Of a DNA stretch of 64,000 nt, positions 1 through 6,244 are shown in pieces. The position numbers were made by a program, and so were the translations under genes. Positions within the stretch are counted from its first letter, which is position 1, and each line of letters begins with the position of its first letter. The notes beneath the pieces were generated by a model. That model ran no database searches and had not been told where the DNA came from. It saw nothing but the letters and a program-made list of their open reading frames with translations. Source of the DNA: Micromonospora yangpuensis (GTDB lineage: Bacteria; Actinomycetota; Actinomycetes; Mycobacteriales; Micromonosporaceae); assembly GCF_900091615.1 (NCBI RefSeq), contig NZ_FMIA01000002.1:3658001-3722000 (forward strand). The letters are read 5' to 3'.

Positions 1-1
1 C

Positions 2-532
2 AGGCGGGCCCTGCTGCTCTCGGCCTCCATCGCCACCGGGGCCGCGCTGGGGCTCTCGACCACCGCCAGTCCCGGCCACGCCGGCCCGCCCGGTACTCCC
101 GACGGCAGTCCCGGCGGTGGTCGGGGCCGGGGCCGCGAGGAGCGCAACCGGCAGCTCGTCATGGCCGCCTTCGCCCGGCAGAACAGCGGTGGCAGCTTCT
201 ACGACATCCTCGCCGACGACGTACGGTGGAGCATCGTCAACGGCCGGACCTACGACAGCAGGGCGGAGTTCCTCGCGGAGGGCTCCGCACCGATCCTCGA
301 CCGGCTCAGGACCATCCTGCGCATGCGCCCCCTGCAGGTCTGGACCGACGGGGACACGGTGATCGTCCACTTCGAGGCCGACGCCGTCGCCCTGGACGGC
401 CTGGCGTACCACAACGAGTACTGCTGGATCCTGCGGATGCGGGCGAACCAGGTGTTCCGGGTGCATGCCTTCCTCGACATGGTGGCCGTCGCGAACCTCG
501 TCGACCGGGTGAAACTCCCCGCCGGACGGTAG
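2..532 (+). CDS. Secreted SnoaL/NTF2-like protein, 5' end cut by window
   Basis: The reading frame is open from base 2, so the true start lies outside the window; 176 residues are visible. The first residues (RRALLLSASIATGAALGLS, then TTASPGHA) form the twin-arginine-like and hydrophobic part of a Tat or Sec signal peptide, followed by a Gly/Pro-rich linker. From about residue 50 the sequence (AAFARQNSGGSFYDILADD, then VRWSIVNGRTYDSRAEF and later VHFEADAVALDGLAYHNEY) has the spacing of a SnoaL/NTF2-like alpha+beta cone domain. Such domains bind small molecules or act as isomerases or cyclases, so no substrate can be named. The fold assignment is by pattern only. Confidence 0.7.
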   Translation, partial: RRALLLSASIATGAALGLSTTASPGHAGPPGTPDGSPGGGRGRGREERNRQLVMAAFARQNSGGSFYDILADDVRWSIVNGRTYDSRAEFLAEGSAPILDRLRTILRMRPLQVWTDGDTVIVHFEADAVALDGLAYHNEYCWILRMRANQVFRVHAFLDMVAVANLVDRVKLPAGR

Positions 533-564
533 CCCGGCGGGTCTGCGGCGGGTCAGCGGGCGGG

Positions 565-1572
565 TCAGCGGGCGGCGGTGAGGCTGGCGCAGTCGGTCTC
601 GTCGGGCAGCAGGGGGCGGAAGGTCAGCGTCCAGCGCCTGCCGTCCGAGATCCACCCGGTGGCCGCGTTGGCCCCGGCAGCGGCCTGCCGTACCTGCTCC
701 AGCGCGGCCCCGGTGACCGTCACGCAGCCCAGGTCGCCGCTCGGTCCGATCTCCTGCCCGGGCAGGCCCGGACCGGGCCAGGCGAGGACCTGCGGTGCCG
801 CGATTCCCTCAGGCTCGACCCACGGCTGCGCGACGACCGCCAGCCCGGTCGCCTGGTACGCGGTCGTCTCGACCGGCTCAGCACCGCCGACGGTCGGCGG
901 CGTGGCCGGCGGGGCATCGCCGACGGTCGGCGGCGTGACCGGCGGGGCACCCTCGACGGTGGGCGGCGTGACCGGCGGGGTGCCCTCGACGGTCGGCGAA
1001 CCGGCCGGCGGGGCGTCCTCGGCGGTGGGCGGTGTGGTCAACGACTCCGCGAAGATCCGCAGTCGCTGGCGGGCCTGGCGTTGCGCGGCGGTCAGCTCGG
1101 TCTCCGCCTCCGGCCCGGCCAGCAGCGCCTCGACCTCGGTCTCCTCGACGCCGGTGGCACCGGACAGTTGGAACCTGGTGGTGGGCAGGTCGGTGACGTT
1201 CGGGCTGCCCAGGTCGGCGGCGCTGCCCACCCCGGCGGCACGGGCCCGGTCGACCAGGTCGGCCACCTGATCGGCACCGATCGTGGCCACCTGGACGTTC
1301 GGCAGGGCCGGGCCGGGGTAGATCTCGATCTGCGGCCCCTCGGTGATCACCCGTCCGTCGCCATACACGCTGACAGTGGGCAGCCGGGTCAGCATCATCG
1401 TCGGGGTGACGAAGCCGCCCACCTGGTCCACCCGCAGCACCACCGCGTCCGCCGGGTACGCCGGCGGCCCACCGTCCGCGCCCCCACCGGCGTCGTCCCG
1501 CGCGGCACAGGCCACGGTGGTCAGCAGCAGGGGCAGGAGCACCACGACGGGTACGGCGGGAAGCTTCGTCAT
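565..1572 (-). CDS. Lipoprotein with 11-residue Pro/Thr/Val repeats
   Basis: 335 residues. The start is set by an AGGAGG site just before the ATG at 1572; the frame is open further upstream, but only this start gives a proper lipoprotein signal (MTKLPAVPVVVLLPLLLTTV, then A-C with Cys23 as the lipidation site). The mature N-terminal half (GGFVTPTMMLTRLPTVSVYG, then DGRVITEGP) resembles actinobacterial surface proteins of unknown function. Residues about 180-230 are four imperfect copies of an 11-residue unit (PPTVEGTPPVT type), written in DNA as 33-bp tandem repeats at about 885-1030. The C-terminal part is globular with two cysteines. It is probably anchored outside the membrane with the repeat as a flexible stalk. 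No function recognised. Confidence 0.75.
   Translation of the reverse strand: MTKLPAVPVVVLLPLLLTTVACAARDDAGGGADGGPPAYPADAVVLRVDQVGGFVTPTMMLTRLPTVSVYGDGRVITEGPQIEIYPGPALPNVQVATIGADQVADLVDRARAAGVGSAADLGSPNVTDLPTTRFQLSGATGVEETEVEALLAGPEAETELTAAQRQARQRLRIFAESLTTPPTAEDAPPAGSPTVEGTPPVTPPTVEGAPPVTPPTVGDAPPATPPTVGGAEPVETTAYQATGLAVVAQPWVEPEGIAAPQVLAWPGPGLPGQEIGPSGDLGCVTVTGAALEQVRQAAAGANAATGWISDGRRWTLTFRPLLPDETDCASLTAAR
885..1030. repeat. 33-bp in-frame tandem repeat (about 4 copies)
   Basis: Four imperfect 33-bp units inside the lipoprotein gene encode the Pro-Thr-Val repeat. The unit length is a multiple of three, so copy changes keep the frame. Confidence 0.75.
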
Positions 1573-1816
1573 GCCTCCTGGGACGTCGGCGGCTGCCGAA
1601 CCGTTCCGTCCGATCCCTCGAAACCGCCCGCCATCCTGCGTCACCGCGCGCCCCGTTCTCGCCGCACCTCGCCACCTTCGCCGCTACCCGCCACCTCTCA
1701 CCGCACTTCGCCGCCACCGCTCGCCGCCCGCCGTTTCTCGCTCCGGTCCGCGCGGTGCACCGCCGCCCGCCGCGGTCGACGCTCCGCGGTGAGCGGGGTT
1801 CCCTTCTCTACCGAAG

Positions 1817-1841
1817 GCGTTAACAGGGGGCCCTTCCTTAC
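1817..1841 (+). repeat. Dispersed 25-bp repeat, copy 1
   Basis: Contains GTTAACAGGGGGCCCTTCCT, identical over 25 bases (GC in front, TAC behind, with shared GTTAAC) to copies at 40147 and 49947. Here it sits just upstream of the phosphatase -10 box. A diverged partial copy of the right half (GGGTTCCCTTCT) lies directly to its left. Confidence 0.85.
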
Positions 1842-1846
1842 CGGCT

Positions 1847-1858
1847 TAGGGTGGGCGG
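1847..1858 (+). promoter_or_regulatory. Leaderless promoter, -10 TAGGGT
   Basis: TAGGGT ends 6 bases before the ATG at 1859, so transcription should begin at or next to the start codon. No Shine-Dalgarno site is present. Confidence 0.6.
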
Positions 1859-2467
1859 ATGGGTGAGATCATGCTGATCCGACACGGCGAGACCGAGTGG
1901 AGCGCCAGCCGCCGCCACACCTCGTACACCGACCTGGGGCTCACCGACAACGGGGTCCGGCAGGCCCGCGCGCTGCGGGCCGCCCTCGCCGGGCACCGCT
2001 TCGCGGCCGTCCTGGCCAGTCCCCGCGCCCGTGCCCTGCGCACCGCCGATCTGGCCGGGCTGCGGGTGGACGACGTCGACGACGACCTCGTCGAGTGGAA
2101 CTACGGCCGGTACGAGGGGCGCACCACCGCCGAGATCCGCGGCGAACGCCCCGACTGGGTCATCTGGACCGACGGCTGCCCCGACGGGGAGTCGCCCGAA
2201 CAGGTAGGTGCCCGCCTCGACCGGATCCTGGCCCGGGTCACCGGGCTGCTGGAGCAGGGCGACGTGGCGCTGGTGGCCCACGCGCACAGCCTGCGGGTCG
2301 CCGGTGCCCGGTGGATCGGCCTGCCGGCGGCCGGCGGCGGGCTGCTGCGGCTGGACACCGCCACGGTCAGCGCCCTGGGGCACGAGCACGGGCGGCGGGT
2401 CATCCTGCGGTGGAACCAGGCTCCCCCGCCGGTCGGGTCCGGGTCCGCGGTGACGGCGCGGCACTGA
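1859..2467 (+). CDS. Histidine phosphatase family protein
   Basis: 202 residues, the normal length for a single-domain phosphoglycerate mutase-like phosphatase. The N-terminal catalytic motif is clear: LIRHGETEWS, with His9 as the phospho-acceptor, and the second catalytic His lies in LVAHAHSLRVAG. YTDLGLTDNGVRQA and WNYGRYEGRTTAEIR are further family blocks. It hydrolyses a phosphomonoester; the substrate cannot be read from sequence, since the family includes phosphoglycerate mutases and broad phosphatases. Its last 68 bases overlap, tail to tail, the 3' end of the Lrp-type gene on the other strand. The start is supported by the leaderless promoter. Confidence 0.9.
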   Translation: MGEIMLIRHGETEWSASRRHTSYTDLGLTDNGVRQARALRAALAGHRFAAVLASPRARALRTADLAGLRVDDVDDDLVEWNYGRYEGRTTAEIRGERPDWVIWTDGCPDGESPEQVGARLDRILARVTGLLEQGDVALVAHAHSLRVAGARWIGLPAAGGGLLRLDTATVSALGHEHGRRVILRWNQAPPPVGSGSAVTARH

Positions 2468-2903
2468 TCCGGGGCGGGCGGCTCTCGTACGGGGTGGAGA
2501 GCACCACCGTGGTCCGGGTGGTCACGTTCGCCGAGGTGCGGATCTCCTGCAGCACCCGTTCCAGGTCCACCGGGCTGGCCACCCGCACCAGCAGCAGGTA
2601 GAAGTCGTCACCGGCCACCGAGTAGCACGAGTCGATCTCGGGCAGGTGGGCGAGCCGTTCCGGGGCGTCGTCGGGTTGCGACGGGTCGAAGGGCCGGATC
2701 GCCACGAAGGCGGTCAGCGGCAGGTCGAGCGCCTCGAACGACACCCGCGCGGTGTAGCCCTTGAGCACGCCGCGCTGCTCCAACCGGCGGACCCGCTGGT
2801 GCACCGCGGACACCGACAGGCCGACCTTCTCCGCCAGGTCCGTGTAGGACAGGCGGCCGTCGGCGGTCAGCGCGGTGACGATGGACCGGTCGATCTCCTC
2901 CAC
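2400..2903 (-). CDS. Lrp/AsnC family transcriptional regulator
   Basis: 167 residues. The N-terminal winged helix-turn-helix (DGRLSYTDLAEKVGLSVSAV, then HQRVRRLEQRGVLKGYTA) and the C-terminal RAM ligand-sensing domain (FVAIRPF, DDFYLLLVRV, VLQEIRTSANV, TTVVLSTPYE) are in the usual order. Lrp/AsnC proteins sense amino acids or related effectors and act as dimers or octamers. The GTG at 2903 is chosen because a TAGGTT box ends 7 bases upstream; a TTG at 2912 lies inside that box. The C-terminal 25 residues, rich in Pro/Arg/Gly, are encoded where the gene overlaps the phosphatase gene and are probably not part of the fold. The adjacent acyl-CoA dehydrogenase gene is a possible target. Confidence 0.88.
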   Translation of the reverse strand: MEEIDRSIVTALTADGRLSYTDLAEKVGLSVSAVHQRVRRLEQRGVLKGYTARVSFEALDLPLTAFVAIRPFDPSQPDDAPERLAHLPEIDSCYSVAGDDFYLLLVRVASPVDLERVLQEIRTSANVTTRTTVVLSTPYESRPPRISAAPSPRTRTRPAGEPGSTAG

Positions 2904-2916
2904 GGCGTGCAACCTA
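2904..2916 (-). promoter_or_regulatory. Leaderless promoter, -10 TAGGTT
   Basis: On the minus strand TAGGTT lies 7 bases before the GTG at 2903. This decides between two possible starts of the Lrp-type gene. Confidence 0.6.
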
Positions 2917-2967
2917 CCCGGAAAAGCGCTCTCCCGCGACGACGTACCGCCGACCGGTGACCGGTGC

Positions 2968-4110
2968 TCAGCCCTTGGCCAGGGCCCGGGAGATGACCAT
3001 CCGCTGGATCTGGTTGGTGCCCTCGACGATCTGCAGCACCTTCGCCTCCCGCAGGTACCGCTCCAGCGGGTGGTCGGCGACGTAGCCGGCACCGCCGAGG
3101 ACCTGCACCGCGTCGGTGGTCACCCGCATCGCCACGTCGGTGGCGAACAGCTTCGCCTTCGCCGCCTCGGTCGAGTACGGCCGGCCCGCGTCGCGCAGCC
3201 GGGCCGCGTGCAGCGTCAGCGCGCGGGCGGCGGAGATCTGGGTGGCCGCGTCGGCCAGCAGGAACCCGAGTCCCTGGAAGGCGATGATCGGCTGGCCGAA
3301 CTGCTGCCGTTCGCGGGCGTACCCGACGGCGTAGTCGAGGGCGGCCTGGGCCAGGCCGACGGCGCAGGCGGCGATGCCGAGCCGCCCGGAGTCCAGGGCG
3401 GACATGGCGATGGTGAAGCCCGCCCCCGCACCGCCGATCAGCCGGTCGGCGGGGACCCGGGCGTCGTCGAAGGCGATCTGGGCCACCGGGGAGGCGTGCA
3501 GCCCCATGGTCTTCTCGGCGGCCTGCGGGACGATGCCCGGGGTGTCCCGGTCGGCCAACAGGCAGGAGATGCCCTTGGGGCCGGGTCCGCCGGTGCGGCA
3601 GAAGATGTTGTAGAAGTCGGCCACCCGGGCGTGGGTGATCCAGGCCTTGGTGCCGGTGACCAGGTACGCGTCGCCGTCGCGGACGGCCCGGGTGGTCAGG
3701 GCCGCGGCGTCCGAGCCGCCCTGGGGTTCGGAGAGGCAGTACGCCCCGATCAGCTCGCCGCCGATCAGCTCCGGCAGTCGGCTGCGCTGCTCGTCGCTGC
3801 CGAACTCGGCAAGCGGGTAGCAGGACAGGGTGTGCACGCTGACCGCCTCGGCCACCGCCAGCCAGCGGCTGGCCAGGATCTCCAGCACCTGCAGGTACAC
3901 CTCGTACGGCTGGGCGGCGCCCCCGTGCTCCTCGGGGTAGGGCAGCCCGAGCAGGCCGGCCCGGCCCAGCGTCCGCAGCACCTCGCGGGGGAACTCGGCG
4001 CGCTGTTCGTAGCCGGCCGCGTTCGGCGCGAGCTCCCGGTCGGCGAGTTCGGTGGCGAGGTCGAGCAGGTCGTGTGCCTCGTCGGTGGGTAGGATCCGGT
4101 CGACAGTCAT
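2968..4110 (-). CDS. Acyl-CoA dehydrogenase
   Basis: 380 residues, standard length for the FAD-dependent acyl-CoA dehydrogenase family, which makes the alpha-beta double bond of acyl-CoA thioesters. The three domains are visible: N-terminal helical (EVLRTLGRAGLLGLPYPEEH), middle beta (AYCLSEPQGGSDAAALTT, the FAD/substrate signature; GTKAWITHA) and C-terminal helical (RQQFGQPIIAFQ). The catalytic base is the Glu of IVEGTNQIQRMVISRALA near residue 362. Chain-length preference cannot be predicted. It ends 64 bases upstream of the Lrp-type gene on the same strand, so the regulator may be co-transcribed or may control it. Confidence 0.92.
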   Translation of the reverse strand: MTVDRILPTDEAHDLLDLATELADRELAPNAAGYEQRAEFPREVLRTLGRAGLLGLPYPEEHGGAAQPYEVYLQVLEILASRWLAVAEAVSVHTLSCYPLAEFGSDEQRSRLPELIGGELIGAYCLSEPQGGSDAAALTTRAVRDGDAYLVTGTKAWITHARVADFYNIFCRTGGPGPKGISCLLADRDTPGIVPQAAEKTMGLHASPVAQIAFDDARVPADRLIGGAGAGFTIAMSALDSGRLGIAACAVGLAQAALDYAVGYARERQQFGQPIIAFQGLGFLLADAATQISAARALTLHAARLRDAGRPYSTEAAKAKLFATDVAMRVTTDAVQVLGGAGYVADHPLERYLREAKVLQIVEGTNQIQRMVISRALAKG

Positions 4111-4286
4111 GGCGGGGTGAGCTCCGTGGGGTGTTGAGCCGTTGCCGGGGTGGCCGGTCGGGCAGTGGGGCCACCCGTCGTCGACAGCTTAACGTTCGTT
4201 CGGCATTCCTGGTCGGGTGGCCACCCGGACGGGACGCGACCACCGGGAGCCGGTTTTCGTCGGTGGGTTGTGCCAGGCTGTCGGGC

Positions 4287-5204
4287 GTGGCACACCGACC
4301 CCTGTTGCTCGTCGACGCGCCGAGCCTCTACTTCCGGGCCTACTTCGGCGTTCCCGAGTCGGCCGCCCGGGCCCCCGACGGCAGCCCGGTCAACGCGGTG
4401 CGCGGCTTCCTGGACATGCTCGCCTCGCTGGTGCGCAGCCGCCGACCGGACCGGCTGCTCTGCGCGCTGGACCACGACTGGCGGCCGGCGTGGCGGGTGG
4501 CGCTGCTGCCGTCGTACAAGGCACACCGGGTCGCCCCGGCCGGTGGCGAGGAGGTGCCGGACACCCTCACCCCGCAGGTCCCGGTGATCCTGGAGGTGCT
4601 CGCCGCGATCGGCATCCCGGCGGTCGGCGCGGCCGGTTACGAGGCCGACGACGTGCTCGGCACCCTGTCGGTGACCGAGCCCGCACCGGTGGAGGTGGTC
4701 TCCGGCGACCGGGACCTGTTCCAGCTCGTCGACGACGCCCGGGGGGTCCGGCTGCTCTACGTCGGCCGTGGGGTGGCCAAGCTGGACGACTGCGACGACG
4801 CGGCGGTGCGGGCCCGTTACGGGGTGCCGGCCGCGGGGTACGCCGACTTCGCGGCGCTGCGCGGCGACCCCAGCGACGGCCTGCCCGGGGTGCCCGGGGT
4901 CGGCGACAAGACCGCCGCCCGGCTGATCGACCGACACGGCAGCCTGGCCGGTGTCCTCGCCGCGCTGGACGAGCCGGGGGCGGGTTTCGCGCCGGGGCTG
5001 CGGGCCAGGCTGGTGGCCGCCCGCGACTACCTCGCCGTGGCACCGAAGGTGGTCGGGGTCGCCCGGGACGTGCCCCTGCCGGAGCTGGACACCCGGCTAC
5101 CCACCGAGCCGGCCGACCCGGAGCGATTGCTGGCCCTGGCGCAGCGGTGGAACCTGGCCGGCTCCTGCCGCCGCCTGGTCGACGCCCTCACCGACCAGGC
5201 CTGA
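4287..5204 (+). CDS. Stand-alone 5'-3' exonuclease (Pol I N-domain type)
   Basis: 305 residues. It resembles only the 5' nuclease part of DNA polymerase I: PIN-like core LLLVDAPSLYFRAYF, ALDHDW, EADDVLGTL, VVSGDRDLFQLVDD with the metal-binding acidic residues, then the H3TH DNA-binding region DGLPGVPGVGDKTAARLIDR. It should remove flaps or primers in repair and replication. The GTG at 4287 is preferred since it opens directly into the first strand (MAHRPLLLVDAP); a CAGGCT box lies 7 bases upstream, so this may be a leaderless start. M. tuberculosis has a homologue in the same syntenic position (Rv2090). It converges on the MHYT gene with only 14 bases between stops. Confidence 0.88.
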   Translation: MAHRPLLLVDAPSLYFRAYFGVPESAARAPDGSPVNAVRGFLDMLASLVRSRRPDRLLCALDHDWRPAWRVALLPSYKAHRVAPAGGEEVPDTLTPQVPVILEVLAAIGIPAVGAAGYEADDVLGTLSVTEPAPVEVVSGDRDLFQLVDDARGVRLLYVGRGVAKLDDCDDAAVRARYGVPAAGYADFAALRGDPSDGLPGVPGVGDKTAARLIDRHGSLAGVLAALDEPGAGFAPGLRARLVAARDYLAVAPKVVGVARDVPLPELDTRLPTEPADPERLLALAQRWNLAGSCRRLVDALTDQA

Positions 5205-5218
5205 CCCGGAGGCCGGCG

Positions 5219-6103
5219 TCAGCGGGGCGGCGGGTTGCGCCGGGACGGGAACGGGGTCCCCGGCTGCCCCAGGGTCGACCGGCCCCGCAGCCCGACCGGG
5301 TCGATCGGCTCCGGCGGCGCGGGGGTCTGTTCCGCCGCCGCGTAGCGGGAGTCCAGGTAGGCCGCGGCGGCCCGGTCCTCGTCGGTGGGGGCGGCGAGCA
5401 GGGCGTAGACCAGCCCGACCACCACGAAGATCACCGCCAGTACGATCGGGGTCAGCAGGGTACTCACCCCGGCCCCGCTCACCACGCCGGTACGCGGGTG
5501 CAGGTGCACCGAGAGCGCGCTCATGCCGGTGAAGTGCATGCCGTTGACCGCGACCCCCATCAGCAGCGCCGAACCGGCGATGGCCAGCGGACGCCGGACG
5601 GTCATCGCCAGCCAGAGCGCCACCGTGGCGGCCACCACCGCGATCACCACCGACAGCACCACCCGAAGCGTGTCGTAGCCGAAGGTGCCGTTGAGGCGCA
5701 TCGCCGCCATGCCGGTGTAGTGCATCGCCGCGACACCGGCACCGGTGAACAGGCCGCCGACGAGGAGCCTCGGGGCGGTGAGCCGACCGGTGCCGACGAT
5801 GGCCAGGCCGATGCCGACGGCGACCACGGCGATCACCGTGCTGGCGATGGTGATCGGCACGTCGTAGCGGATCCGGGTGCCGGAGACCGCGAAGCCGAGC
5901 ATCGCCATGAAGTGCATCGCCCAGATGGCGGTGCCCCCGAGTGCCCAGGCGCTCAGCGACCCCCACCAGATGCGTTGGCCGGTGCTGGACGCGGTACGGA
6001 TCCGGCCGGCGCAGACCAGCCCCAGCACCGACCCCAGCACCGACAGCGCGTAGCTGAGCGCCGGGGTGATCCACCCGTACTCGAAATGACTGATCTGCGC
6101 CAT
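5219..6103 (-). CDS. MHYT-domain membrane sensor
   Basis: 294 residues with about seven membrane helices. Three copies of the MHYT signature are present: AIWAMHFMAML, AAMHYTGMAAM and GMHFTGMSAL. In known MHYT proteins the Met/His pairs are proposed to bind copper and to sense O2, CO or NO. No GGDEF, EAL or kinase domain follows; after the last helix there is only a charged, Pro-rich tail of about 60 residues. It is therefore a free-standing sensor or metalloprotein without its own output domain. Start at the ATG preceded by GGGGAG at 8 bases. It occupies the place between the 5'-3' exonuclease and helY where mycobacteria carry a different membrane protein. Confidence 0.87.
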   Translation of the reverse strand: MAQISHFEYGWITPALSYALSVLGSVLGLVCAGRIRTASSTGQRIWWGSLSAWALGGTAIWAMHFMAMLGFAVSGTRIRYDVPITIASTVIAVVAVGIGLAIVGTGRLTAPRLLVGGLFTGAGVAAMHYTGMAAMRLNGTFGYDTLRVVLSVVIAVVAATVALWLAMTVRRPLAIAGSALLMGVAVNGMHFTGMSALSVHLHPRTGVVSGAGVSTLLTPIVLAVIFVVVGLVYALLAAPTDEDRAAAAYLDSRYAAAEQTPAPPEPIDPVGLRGRSTLGQPGTPFPSRRNPPPR

Positions 6104-6184
6104 GACAGAGATCTCCCCACGGATCAAACTTCTCGTCGGCGCTCCCCAGGCCGTGTCCATGATGGCGGCCCCTCTGAACAGGCC

Positions 6185-6221
6185 AAACGGCACCCCCCGA
6201 AAGTTTCGGGGGGTGCCGTTT
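6185..6221 (-). terminator. Terminator after helY (18-bp perfect stem)
   Basis: Two 18-base arms, AAACGGCACCCCCCGAAA and its exact reverse complement, are separated by one base. The structure begins 23 bases beyond the helY stop and ends in TTT on both strands. It should end helY transcription and may also insulate the MHYT gene. Confidence 0.8.
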
Positions 6222-6244
6222 CGGTGACAGACGGGTGCGTCGTT

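Larger units (their letters stand above)
1573..1858. other. Intergenic region between divergent genes
   Basis: 286 bases between the lipoprotein gene (leftward) and the phosphatase gene (rightward). The left two thirds is C-rich and shows no gene. The right end holds a copy of the dispersed 25-bp repeat (1817-1841) and the leaderless promoter of the phosphatase gene (1847-1858). Confidence 0.6.
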
